Below the pieces are notes generated by a model. That model was not told the DNA's origin. It saw only the letters and a program-made list of their open reading frames with translations, and made no database searches. A DNA stretch of 12,276 nucleotides from JBBSIG01 sp038232215 (GTDB lineage Bacteria; Actinomycetota; Thermoleophilia; Gaiellales; Gaiellaceae), in contig JBBSIG010000064.1 of assembly GCA_038232215.1 (NCBI GenBank), positions 1-12,276 of the forward strand, in the 5' to 3' direction. The position numbers and the translations under genes are program-made. Shown here one piece after another: positions 6,661-12,276 of this stretch. Positions within the stretch are counted from its first letter, which is position 1. The number at the start of each line of letters is the position of its first letter.

Positions 6661-7242
6661 ATGCGGCGCGTCCCGACGAACATCCTCTGGATCGGGCTCG
6701 GGAGCGCGCTCACGCTGCTCGTCTCGGGTCTCGTGCTCGGCTTCGGCCGGGACGCGGGCGGCAAGGCACCGATGCACGTCAACGTCCCGGCCGGGCCGAG
6801 CGAGCGACCCACCCAGAAGGCGGCTGCAACCGTTCGGCGCGTTCAGCGCCCGCGGCCGACTCTGGGCCCCGAGGCGAGGCGTCTCACCATCCTCGGCCGG
6901 CCGCTCTTTCCGCTCGCGGACGGCGATCTCGAGCTCGTCGGCAGGTACGTCCGGGCGGACGCTGTGCCCGTGCTGTCGGTCGTCGGCGACAGGGTCTTCT
7001 GGGTCGGCGCGAGCAAGCGCAACCGCGTGCTCGTCCACGAGCAGGGCGTGGGGACGCGGTACCTGATCCGGCGCGGCCAGCGACTCAGCTTCACCGGTGT
7101 GGTGACCCGCAACCCGAGGGCGGCCGGGCGCCGCTGGGGCGTGACCGCACGCGAGGGCCTGCGGCAGCTCGACCGCCAGAGCCGTCACGTCGAGGTGTTC
7201 GGCCCGTCGATCGAGTTCGCGCGGGCCGTTCCGGCGCGCTGA
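6661..7242 (+). CDS. Single-pass membrane-anchored protein with small beta-rich (OB-like) domain
   Basis: 193 aa, not assigned to a named family. A short basic N-terminus is followed by one hydrophobic segment (about 8-28, ILWIGLGSALTLLVSGLVLGF), which would anchor the protein with its C-terminus outside. A Pro/Arg-rich linker (about 43-72) leads to a compact domain (about 85-180). Its strand pattern is LELVGRYVRAD, VLSVVGDRVFWVG, NRVLVHEQ, LIRRGQRLSFTGVVTRNP and a final VEVFGP. This order resembles small OB-fold domains, though I cannot confirm the fold. There are no Cys residues or obvious catalytic motif. The ATG at 6661 has only a distant GGGGA as possible ribosome site. It lies between a terminator hairpin and the next gene (55 nt gap), so it may have its own promoter. 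Confidence 0.72.
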   Translation: MRRVPTNILWIGLGSALTLLVSGLVLGFGRDAGGKAPMHVNVPAGPSERPTQKAAATVRRVQRPRPTLGPEARRLTILGRPLFPLADGDLELVGRYVRADAVPVLSVVGDRVFWVGASKRNRVLVHEQGVGTRYLIRRGQRLSFTGVVTRNPRAAGRRWGVTAREGLRQLDRQSRHVEVFGPSIEFARAVPAR

Positions 7243-7297
7243 ACCTAGGGCGCGGAGCCCCGAAAGCGGCAAATCGGGTCTATACTGGAGGAGAAAC

Positions 7298-8503
7298 GTG
7301 ATCATGCGGCTGATCACCGGGACGGCATTGGCGTGCGCAGGGGTGGCATGCGCCTTCGGCATGACCGCCGGCGCGGCCGGGTTCTTGCCGACGATCTCGA
7401 CCGGGATCACGGTGCCCACCACCGCGCCCAGCCTGACCACGGTCGCGAGCCTCCCCGCCGTGACGACGGTCGCCAGCGTGCCCGCCGTCACCACGGTGGT
7501 CAGCGTGCCTTCGCTGACGACGACCGCCTCGCTGCCTCCGCCGCCACCGCCGCCGACGCTCACCGCCCCGCTCCCCACGCCCACGTTGCCGGCAGTCACG
7601 GCGACCGTCGCCGTCACGCCGCCGCCACCGGTGCCGGTGCCGAAGATCACGACCACCGTCTCCGTCTCCGTCTCCGTGCCTCCGGCTTCCGTTGCCGTCC
7701 CCGCCGTGCCGACGGCGGCGGTCTCGACCGTCGTGTCGAACATCACCCGGCAGACGGTGCCCAAAGCTGCAACCGGCAGCACGTCCCCGGCCACGACGAC
7801 GAGCGCCTCGCGGCAATCGTCCACGCCGGCGCGGACGGCGACGACCTCCACGCGCTCGAGCTCGCAGGCGGCACCGGTCTCGACCCCCGGCGCCTCTCCA
7901 CCGAGCGCTCCGAGAGCCGTCTCGACTCCGGGAGCCGTCTCGTCGTCATCCGCACGTCGCAACGTCTCGCCCGCGCGCGTAAGTCGAGCCGGCGTCTTCT
8001 TCCGCCCGCTGACGCGCCCGAAGGCGCAACGAGCCTCCGGCGCGCTCATCTTCCCCGGCCCGCTCGTGGGGAAGGCCCCGCGAGCGTCGCGCTCGAGCGA
8101 CGGCCTCGGCGGGGCGACGCGACCTGTGTCGGCGGCCGATCTCTTCCTCGGGAGCGCGTTCTCCGGCGTGCTCTCGGCCCGGGCGGAGAAAACCGCAGCC
8201 GCGGCCGCCGAAGAGTCCGGGGCGAGCGGCTCCGGCTCGGCTCGCCGCCACCGTCTCGGCCCGCTGCCGGTGCTCACCTGGTCGGAGGCGAAGCCGGGCG
8301 TCGGGGCGGCGGCGTTCGTCGGTGCCCTCATCCTACTCTCGCTGCTGCTCTTCGGGATCGGGGCCGTCCCGCCCCGCGTCCTGCGGCGAACCCCCGTTCC
8401 GGTTCGGGTCTTCGCCGACGTGCAGCCCGACGTTCGACTCGTCGGGCTCGCGGTGCTCCTCACGGCCGCCTTCGTCTACGCGCTCTCCGTGCTCGGAGCG
8501 TAG
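7298..8503 (+). CDS. Val/Thr/Pro-repeat exported protein with two C-terminal membrane helices
   Basis: 401 aa from a GTG at 7298 (or 399 aa from the ATG at 7304), preceded by GGAGGAG at 7287-7293. An N-terminal hydrophobic segment (about 5-28) could be a signal sequence. Residues 46-81 hold four 9-residue units of the type LTTVASLPA. Pro-rich (about 80-118) and TVSVSVSV segments follow, then a long Ser/Thr/Ala/Arg-rich stretch (about 150-330) that looks disordered. The C-terminus has two hydrophobic helices, 334-356 (AAAFVGALILLSLLLFGIG) and 380-401 (LVGLAVLLTAAFVYALSVLGA). The layout suggests a surface stalk or wall-spanning protein tethered at its C-terminal end. No enzyme motif is seen. 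Codon third positions are almost all G/C in this frame. Long frames on the other strand and another frame are treated as high-GC shadows. Its stop faces the next gene's stop across 7 bp. Confidence 0.75.
   Translation: MIMRLITGTALACAGVACAFGMTAGAAGFLPTISTGITVPTTAPSLTTVASLPAVTTVASVPAVTTVVSVPSLTTTASLPPPPPPPTLTAPLPTPTLPAVTATVAVTPPPPVPVPKITTTVSVSVSVPPASVAVPAVPTAAVSTVVSNITRQTVPKAATGSTSPATTTSASRQSSTPARTATTSTRSSSQAAPVSTPGASPPSAPRAVSTPGAVSSSSARRNVSPARVSRAGVFFRPLTRPKAQRASGALIFPGPLVGKAPRASRSSDGLGGATRPVSAADLFLGSAFSGVLSARAEKTAAAAAEESGASGSGSARRHRLGPLPVLTWSEAKPGVGAAAFVGALILLSLLLFGIGAVPPRVLRRTPVPVRVFADVQPDVRLVGLAVLLTAAFVYALSVLGA
7433..7540 (+). repeat. Four degenerate 27-nt tandem repeats
   Basis: In-frame units encode LTTVASLPA, VTTVASVPA, VTTVVSVPS and LTTTASLPP. 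The DNA units differ by scattered substitutions, so the array is old rather than a recent slippage product. A separate short array, CGTCTC three times at 7657-7674, encodes part of the TVSVSVSV segment. Confidence 0.8.
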
Positions 8504-8510
8504 CCGAGGC

Positions 8511-9125
8511 TCAGGCGGGCACGCTCGTCGCCACGGCCCTGCTGTAGCCCGCGAGATAGCCGGCTCCGGCCTGACCGCGCGGGAGGTAGACGCGAACGAG
8601 CGAGCGCCCCGGCGGCAGGGTTGCACGGAAGCGGCGCGGCGGACGCCCGACGACCACCTTCTTGACCGAGATCCAGACCCGGTCGGCCGAGCGACGCTGG
8701 AAGAAGACGAACCTCCCCTGGAACGAGCGAGCCGCGACGACGCTCGTAAAGAAGAATCCGTCGCGCAGCCTGAGCCGGACTCGAGGACGGACGCCGACGG
8801 AGAGCACCCGGCTGCGCGCGTCGCCGAAGCGCGCCTGATACGAGGTGCCGAGCGCCGGTCGCGAGGTCAGGCTCCAGCGTCCACCCGGGGCTCTGCGCAC
8901 ACCGGCGATCGGTCGGAAGACAGGCGTCCCCGCGCGACGGGCGACGATCGTCACCGCGCCGCCGTCCCCGAGGCCCCTGGCGACACCCGCGAGCCGCACG
9001 GGCTCCCCGAACACGACGGCCTCGCGCGAGAGGGACAACGTCACCCGTGCCTGCCGATCGGCGCCGGAAGCGGAGGTGAAGCCGGCGAGCAGGACGACGG
9101 CGGGGAGTGCGAGCAGGAAGCGCAT
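8511..9125 (-). CDS. Secreted protein with two Ig-like beta segments
   Basis: 204 aa from an ATG at 9125. Residues 1-21 form a signal peptide (MRFLLALPAVVLLAGFTSASG). The mature part splits into two beta-rich halves. The first (about 26-105) has VTLSLSREAVVFGEPVRLAGVA, GAVTIVARR and GRWSLTSRPALGTSYQARFG. The second (about 108-200) has VRLRLRDGFFFTS, SFQGRFVFFQRR, WISVKKVVVG, FRATLPPGRSLVRVYLP and a GAGYLAGYSR finish. This resembles exported Ig-like or carboxypeptidase-regulatory-like domains abundant in Thermoleophilia; no catalytic residues are evident. The open frame continues far upstream through the sigma gene region on the opposite strand, but the signal peptide sets the start. There is no clear Shine-Dalgarno. 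It diverges from the sigma gene and converges on the repeat protein gene. The role is unknown. Confidence 0.8.
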   Translation of the reverse strand: MRFLLALPAVVLLAGFTSASGADRQARVTLSLSREAVVFGEPVRLAGVARGLGDGGAVTIVARRAGTPVFRPIAGVRRAPGGRWSLTSRPALGTSYQARFGDARSRVLSVGVRPRVRLRLRDGFFFTSVVAARSFQGRFVFFQRRSADRVWISVKKVVVGRPPRRFRATLPPGRSLVRVYLPRGQAGAGYLAGYSRAVATSVPA

Positions 9126-9197
9126 GCAGACAGCATGCCCGTTTTGCGCCCGGCAAGAGCGGCGCGCGGGCGGCTCGCGTCGCGTACCGTTCCGGCC

Positions 9198-9881
9198 TTG
9201 AGCAGCGGGCAGGAGAAGGTGTTCGAGTCGGTCGCACTGTCGCAGGAGGACGAGCAGCTCCTCGAGGCTCTTCGCCGCGGCGACGACGCGGCGTTCGCCA
9301 CGCTCGTCGACCGGCACTCGTCCGCGATGCTGCACCTCGCCTCGAGCTACGTCAGGAGCCGCGCGGTGGCCGAGGAGGTCGTCCAGGACGCATGGGTCAG
9401 CGTCTTGCGCGGGATCGGCCGCTTCGAGGGCCGCTCCTCGCTGAAGACCTGGATCTTCCGCATCCTGACGAACACGGCCAAGACACGCGCCCAGCGCGAG
9501 GGCAGGACGGTGCCGTTCTCCGACCTCGCGCCCGAGATCGAGGGCGGGGAGCCGGCGGTGGAGCCGGAGCGGTTCCTCGACGCGAGTCACGCCGGCCGCG
9601 CCGGCTGGTGGGCGGCGCCGCCTCGCCGCTGGGCCGACGAGAGCCCCTCGGAGCAGCTCTTCGCGCGCGAGACCCGCGAGCGCATCAGCCGCGCGATCGG
9701 CGCGCTGCCCCCGATGCAGCGGGTCGTGCTCACGCTCCGCGACGTCGAGGGCTGGGCCGCCCCGGAGGTGTGCGAGGCGCTCGAGCTCTCGGGCGAGAAC
9801 CAGCGCGTGCTGCTGCACAGGGCGCGCTCGCGCGTGCGGCGCTCGCTCGAGCGGTTCGTGGAAGGGGAGGAGGCACGGTGA
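9198..9881 (+). CDS. ECF RNA polymerase sigma factor (sigma-70 family)
   Basis: 227 aa from a TTG at 9198, an alternative sigma factor that directs RNA polymerase to a stress regulon. Region 2 spans about 30-97 (AAFATLVDRHSSAML, then AEEVVQDAWVSVLRGIGRFEG and SLKTWIFRILTNTAKTR). A linker (about 105-150) contains a WWAAPPRRW element. Region 4 spans about 160-215 (RISRAIGALPPMQRVVLTLRDVEGW, then the helix-turn-helix VCEALELSGENQRVLLHRARSRVRRSLERF). There is no extra C-terminal domain. The start is uncertain: GTG at 9219 (220 aa) has GGAG only 3 nt before it, and ATG at 9135 (248 aa) would leave 9 bp to the divergent gene. TTG 9198 is chosen because codons after it keep the coding third-base bias. 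The stop overlaps the anti-sigma GTG by 4 nt, so the two should be made together. Confidence 0.92.
   Translation: MSSGQEKVFESVALSQEDEQLLEALRRGDDAAFATLVDRHSSAMLHLASSYVRSRAVAEEVVQDAWVSVLRGIGRFEGRSSLKTWIFRILTNTAKTRAQREGRTVPFSDLAPEIEGGEPAVEPERFLDASHAGRAGWWAAPPRRWADESPSEQLFARETRERISRAIGALPPMQRVVLTLRDVEGWAAPEVCEALELSGENQRVLLHRARSRVRRSLERFVEGEEAR
9864..9873 (+). promoter_or_regulatory. Strong ribosome site of the anti-sigma gene
   Basis: GGGGAGGAGG ends 4 nt before the GTG at 9878, inside the last codons of the sigma gene. It fixes the anti-sigma start and, with the GTGA overlap, suggests that anti-sigma is translated at least as well as the sigma factor. Confidence 0.7.
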
Positions 9882-10123
9882 GCTCCTCGACCGGCCTCAC
9901 CTGCAAGCAGTTCGTCGAGCTCGTGACCGACTACCTCGAGGGGGCCCTCTCCGAGGCCGATCACGAGCGGTTCGAGCAGCATGTGGCGGACTGCGACAGC
10001 TGCCCGATCTACGTGGAGCAGATCCAGCAGACGATCCGGATGGCCGGGGCGCTCACCGAGGAGTCCCTGTCGCCGGAAGCACGCGGCGTGCTGCTGCACG
10101 CGTTCCGCGACTGGGCGCGCTGA
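9878..10123 (+). CDS. Small soluble zinc-binding anti-sigma factor (zf-HC2/ZAS type)
   Basis: 81 aa from a GTG at 9878. It contains the zinc anti-sigma signature H35-x3-C39-x2-C42 (HVADCDSC) plus an upstream C9 in LTCKQFVELVTDYLEGALS, which gives the four-ligand pattern of the family. The helix LVTDYLEGALSEADHERFEQH is typical of anti-sigma domains that clamp the cognate ECF factor. There is no membrane helix and no sensor domain after about residue 55, so it should be cytosolic. In RsrA-like members oxidation of the zinc-site thiols releases sigma; the motif is compatible with such redox sensing but does not prove it. It overlaps the sigma stop by 4 nt. Confidence 0.92.
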   Translation: MSSSTGLTCKQFVELVTDYLEGALSEADHERFEQHVADCDSCPIYVEQIQQTIRMAGALTEESLSPEARGVLLHAFRDWAR

Positions 10124-10145
10124 CCGCTCGGTCGGCCCGCCTGAC

Positions 10146-10191
10146 GGGCGGCGCCGTAACACATCCGTAAGAAACCCCGGGGGCGGCGCCG
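10146..10191 (+). repeat. 11-bp direct repeats flanking a GTAAC motif upstream of the secreted protein gene
   Basis: GGGCGGCGCCG occurs at 10146-10156 and again at 10181-10191, 35 bp apart. Between and touching them lies GTAACACATCCGTAAGAAAC (10156-10175). The only A/T-rich patch in this 144-bp spacer sits here, so it is the likely promoter region for the gene at 10268. The GTAAC could be an ECF-type -35 element. Because GGCGCC is self-complementary, the two copies could also pair in RNA or bind a dimeric protein. Confidence 0.35.
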
Positions 10192-10267
10192 AGTCTCTGT
10201 CAGGGCGCGCGCCGGCCCAAGAGCTCCGGCTCCCGCGCACCGTGTCCTACACCAAGAGGGGTGGTCA

Positions 10268-11512
10268 ATGAGCTCTCTTTCCGTCAAGTCCCGGACGGCC
10301 TGGCTCGCCAGCGTCGTCGCCGTCGGCCTACTGGTCGCCGTCGTCTCCGGGGTCATGCCGTCGCTCGCGCAGGAAAGCCCGGTGCCGCCGGCGCCGCCCG
10401 CGACCGGCGCCCAGGTACCGCAGACCTATTTCGGACCTCCACCGACCCAGTCGTTCTCCGAGGGGGCCCAGTTCCAGCGCGGCCCGCAGCAGCTCCTTCG
10501 CTCGGGCAAGATCAGCGACGACCACAAGACGATCACCTTGCCGCTCTACCTGGGTCACCTGACGACCTCAGTCGGCGTCAACGTCTGGTACATCCTCACC
10601 GACACGAGCGACAAGGAGAACGCCAACGCGCTCGGCCTCAACTTCTCCGCCAAGCTCGCCTACGCGGGGGCCGTCGCACGCAACGCGACGCTCGGCGGCA
10701 AGGACGCGAGCCTGACCTTCGAGTCGGGCAACGTCGACTTCAAGCCGGTGCGCTCCGTCGTGCCGGGTGCGGCGCCGAACTTCTTCCCGCCGAAGACGGC
10801 CCAGCCGGGCGCCGTCGGCGACAAGGACTACAGCCCGTACGTCCGCATCACGAACCAGCCGAACACTCCCATCTACAACGCCCCGGTCGTCGCGATGGGC
10901 GACGCCGCGACCCTGCAGAAGATGTGCACCGGCCCCGCGGACTACAACGTCGTGGCCGATCGGGTCGTGCACGTCTGCCCGAACGCCGAGAGCAACGGCC
11001 AGGGCACCGTCACGCTCGAGCTGACGCCCGTCTTCACCTTCGGCCAGGCGGCGCAGTACCTCAGCACGGAGGCGTCCGACCCCGTCGTGGCCACGCTCGA
11101 CAAGGGCACCTTCGCCCCGAAGCTCGCCAACCTGGCGACCGGTCGCGACGACAGCGCGTTCAGCGCGATCGAGCGGCTCTTCGTCACGGCCAACGGCCCG
11201 ACAGGTCGGGACAATCCCCAGCGGCAGGGCCTGAACAGCGCCCTCAGCGACACCGACGCGAGCGGCAAGCCGCTGCCTCCGCTGCAGGTGATCGGCGGCG
11301 TCCCGAACAACGCCAACGACTACAGCCCCGCCTGGGACCTGAACCTCGGCTACTGGACGCCGAAGGCGATCAGCCTCGGCTACCGGGCTCGCGTCATCGA
11401 CGAGTTCCAGATCCTCACGCTCGTGCAGGAGGGCTGGATCACCGGGCCGGACGGGAAGCCGTACGGCTCCACGGGCATCGTGGTGAACTGCCCGATCGTC
11501 GAGCGGCTCTAG
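10268..11512 (+). CDS. Large secreted protein of unknown function next to the sigma/anti-sigma pair
   Basis: 414 aa from an ATG at 10268, with AGAGGGG 6 nt upstream. The signal peptide covers about 1-34 (VKSRTAWLASVVAVGLLVAVV, then a SLA|QE cleavage site). A Pro-rich stretch follows (about 37-60). The remaining ~350 residues form one soluble region. Visible landmarks: TITLPLYLGHLTTSVGVNVWYILTD near residue 90, NALGLNFSAKLAYAGAVARNATL, SPYVRITNQPNTPIYNAPVV near 190, a Cys pair in KMCTGP and VHVCPN, and a closing IVVNCPIVERL. The YILTDTSD...A..LGLNFSAKL pattern is reminiscent of uncharacterised exported proteins sometimes linked to metal or stress settings; I cannot name a domain with certainty. 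There is no membrane anchor after the signal peptide. It lies 144 bp after the anti-sigma gene, possibly as a target of that sigma factor, and is closed by a strong hairpin. Confidence 0.85.
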   Translation: MSSLSVKSRTAWLASVVAVGLLVAVVSGVMPSLAQESPVPPAPPATGAQVPQTYFGPPPTQSFSEGAQFQRGPQQLLRSGKISDDHKTITLPLYLGHLTTSVGVNVWYILTDTSDKENANALGLNFSAKLAYAGAVARNATLGGKDASLTFESGNVDFKPVRSVVPGAAPNFFPPKTAQPGAVGDKDYSPYVRITNQPNTPIYNAPVVAMGDAATLQKMCTGPADYNVVADRVVHVCPNAESNGQGTVTLELTPVFTFGQAAQYLSTEASDPVVATLDKGTFAPKLANLATGRDDSAFSAIERLFVTANGPTGRDNPQRQGLNSALSDTDASGKPLPPLQVIGGVPNNANDYSPAWDLNLGYWTPKAISLGYRARVIDEFQILTLVQEGWITGPDGKPYGSTGIVVNCPIVERL

Positions 11513-11530
11513 AGGCGGGCTTTCTGCACC

Positions 11531-11563
11531 GGAACCCCGCGACGTCGGACGTCGCGGGGTTCC
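11531..11563. terminator. Long perfect hairpin (probably bidirectional terminator)
   Basis: The arms GGAACCCCGCGACGTC (11531-11546) and GACGTCGCGGGGTTCC (11548-11563) are perfect reverse complements over 16 bp around one base. In RNA this becomes about 14 bp with a 5-nt loop. It starts 18 bp after the secreted protein gene's stop. There is no T-tract, as is typical of this GC range. It separates that gene from the msrB unit. Confidence 0.75.
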
Positions 11564-11655
11564 GCCCCGCTGTAACGGCGAGCAGGCACGATGAGTCCAT
11601 GCAGGGGCGCCTTCGACGGGCGCGCCGAGGCGATCGAGGAGCGGAAGGGAGCGAG

Positions 11656-12060
11656 ATGGCGACGAAGGTGACGAAGACGGATGCGGAGTGGCGGCAGGAG
11701 CTGACGCCCGAGCAGTACGACGTCATGCGCCGCAAGGGCACGGAGCGGCCCTTCACCGGCGAGTACAACGACGCGAAGGACGAGGGCGTGTATCGCTGCG
11801 CGGGCTGCGGGACCGAGCTCTTCCGCTCGGACGCGAAGTTCGACTCGGGCACGGGCTGGCCGAGCTTCTACGAGCCGGCAGGCTCCGACAACGTGCGGAC
11901 CGAGTCAGATGGGAGCCTCTTCATGCGCCGCACCGAGGTGCTCTGCGCCTCCTGTGACGCCCACCTCGGGCACGTCTTCCCGGACGGCCCTCGCCCGACC
12001 GGGCAGAGGTACTGCATCAACTCGGTCGCGCTCGAGCTCGACCGGACGGAGAGCGAATGA
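11656..12060 (+). CDS. msrB: Peptide-methionine (R)-S-oxide reductase MsrB
   Basis: 134 aa, a thiol enzyme that reduces methionine-R-sulfoxide in proteins back to methionine, repairing oxidative damage. It has the complete single-domain MsrB fold. Structural zinc ligands are C48/C51 (CAGC) and C97/C100 (CASC). The substrate pocket is GTGWPSFYEP (65-74), then HLGHVFPDGP (103-112), and the catalytic Cys120 is in RYCINSVAL. A resolving Cys at the usual N-terminal-side position is not obvious outside the zinc pairs, so recycling may depend directly on thioredoxin or another reductant. ATG 11656 follows GGAAGGGAG (11643-11651). An in-frame ATG at 11599 would add 19 Arg-rich residues and is less likely. 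There is no signal peptide, so it is cytosolic. The stop overlaps the next gene by 4 nt (ATGA). Confidence 0.96.
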   Translation: MATKVTKTDAEWRQELTPEQYDVMRRKGTERPFTGEYNDAKDEGVYRCAGCGTELFRSDAKFDSGTGWPSFYEPAGSDNVRTESDGSLFMRRTEVLCASCDAHLGHVFPDGPRPTGQRYCINSVALELDRTESE

Positions 12061-12276
12061 GCGGGCTCGACTTCTCGGGCTACGCCCCACCCGGGGAGGA
12101 GCGACTGCTCGGCCCGTACGCCGCGCTGACCGGCCTCTTCAACGCGACCTTCATCCGCCTCCTCACGCGGGCGGCCCGCGACGGACGGCTGCCGGAGCGC
12201 GTCGGCGCCGGCGATCTCGTCCTCTACGGGGTCGCCACCCAGAAGCTGAGCCGGCTGCTCGCGAAGGACAGGGTGA
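12057..12276 (+). CDS. DUF1360-family protein, N-terminal part (runs off the window)
   Basis: 73 complete codons are visible before the window ends. After a short polar start comes YAALTGLFNATFIRLLTRAA (21-40), then RLPERVGAGDLVLYGVATQKLSRLLAKDRV (44-73). The GDLVL.G.AT.KLSRL..KDRV pattern is characteristic of DUF1360, a small family of predicted membrane proteins of unknown function that would continue with a Pro/Phe-containing loop and another helix. The ATG overlaps the msrB stop (ATGA), so the two genes are co-translated. I know no functional link with methionine sulfoxide repair. Confidence 0.85.
   Translation, partial: MSGLDFSGYAPPGEERLLGPYAALTGLFNATFIRLLTRAARDGRLPERVGAGDLVLYGVATQKLSRLLAKDRV

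Noticed and set aside
7281..7286. TATACT as a -10 box for the repeat protein gene
   Set aside because: It abuts the GGAGGAG ribosome site, so a transcript starting about 7 nt later would lose that site, and no -35 is visible about 17 bp upstream. Chance or a leaderless start cannot be decided.
7433..7680. Tandem repeats considered as a CRISPR array or intergenic satellite
   Set aside because: The units are in-frame, contiguous without unique spacers, and encode a regular 9-residue peptide, so they are coding low-complexity repeats.
6535..8463. 642-codon open frame on the minus strand
   Set aside because: It runs antisense through two better-supported plus-strand genes, is Arg/Gly/Thr/Val-rich, and lacks a signal, domain or ribosome site. 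Long antisense frames are expected at this GC content.
7333..8547. 404-codon plus-strand frame overlapping the repeat protein gene
   Set aside because: It is His/Arg/Asp-rich with no signal peptide or membrane segment. The overlapping frame from 7298 has a ribosome site, an N-terminal hydrophobic segment, ordered repeats and two membrane helices.
8322..9197. N-terminal extension of the sigma factor frame by up to about 290 residues
   Set aside because: The extension overlaps the end of the repeat protein gene and the whole divergent secreted protein gene and has no domain. A normal ECF factor begins near 9198-9219.
10261..12060. 599-codon plus-strand frame apparently fusing a long N-terminal region to MsrB
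   Set aside because: The first 465 or so codons are an off-frame reading of the secreted protein gene and of the strong hairpin. MsrB has its own ATG and ribosome site at 11656.

Overview
The window reads as a chromosomal segment of a very high-GC actinobacterium. The coding style (GTG/TTG starts, 4-nt stop/start overlaps, nearly all codons ending in G or C) and several secreted protein types (Cys/YG-repeat proteins, paired Ig-like exported proteins, an ECF sigma with a minimal zinc anti-sigma) suggest a Thermoleophilia-like lineage (Gaiellales/Solirubrobacterales). That placement is inference. I see no tRNA, rRNA, CRISPR array, insertion sequence or phage gene.

Left part (about 1-5480), minus strand: a sugar import and catabolism operon, transcribed from about 5430 towards position 1. 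Order: type I phosphomannose isomerase-like protein, FGGY sugar kinase, single-NBD ABC ATPase, RbsC-type permease, and last the substrate-binding protein. The first four genes are joined by 4-nt overlaps (GTGA, GTGA, ATGA). Upstream lies a candidate promoter with a perfect TTGACA -35 box, flanked by two CG-centred palindromes (GACAACGTTGTC and a one-mismatch copy). This looks like a LacI-family repressor switch, but the regulator is not in the window. The imported sugar would be phosphorylated by the kinase and isomerised by the PMI-like enzyme; its identity is not determined. The first 102 bases are exclusively G and C and may be an assembly-edge artefact.

Middle part (about 5480-9125): a 454-bp non-coding stretch, then exported or membrane proteins of unknown role. 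These are a Cys-rich secreted protein with an internal duplication, a single-pass membrane protein with a small beta-rich domain, a Val/Thr/Pro-repeat protein with two C-terminal membrane helices, and, convergent with it, a secreted protein with two Ig-like segments.

Right part (about 9198-12276), plus strand: an ECF sigma factor overlapping an 81-aa zinc-binding anti-sigma factor (H-x3-C-x2-C), then a large secreted protein of unknown function, a strong hairpin, methionine sulfoxide reductase B, and the start of a DUF1360-type membrane protein that runs off the window. A redox-stress role for this block is plausible from the zinc anti-sigma and MsrB, but it is inference. I found no clearly new molecular system. 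The best leads are the two-operator sugar promoter, the undefined substrate of the sugar cassette, and the sigma/anti-sigma/secreted protein/MsrB neighbourhood.
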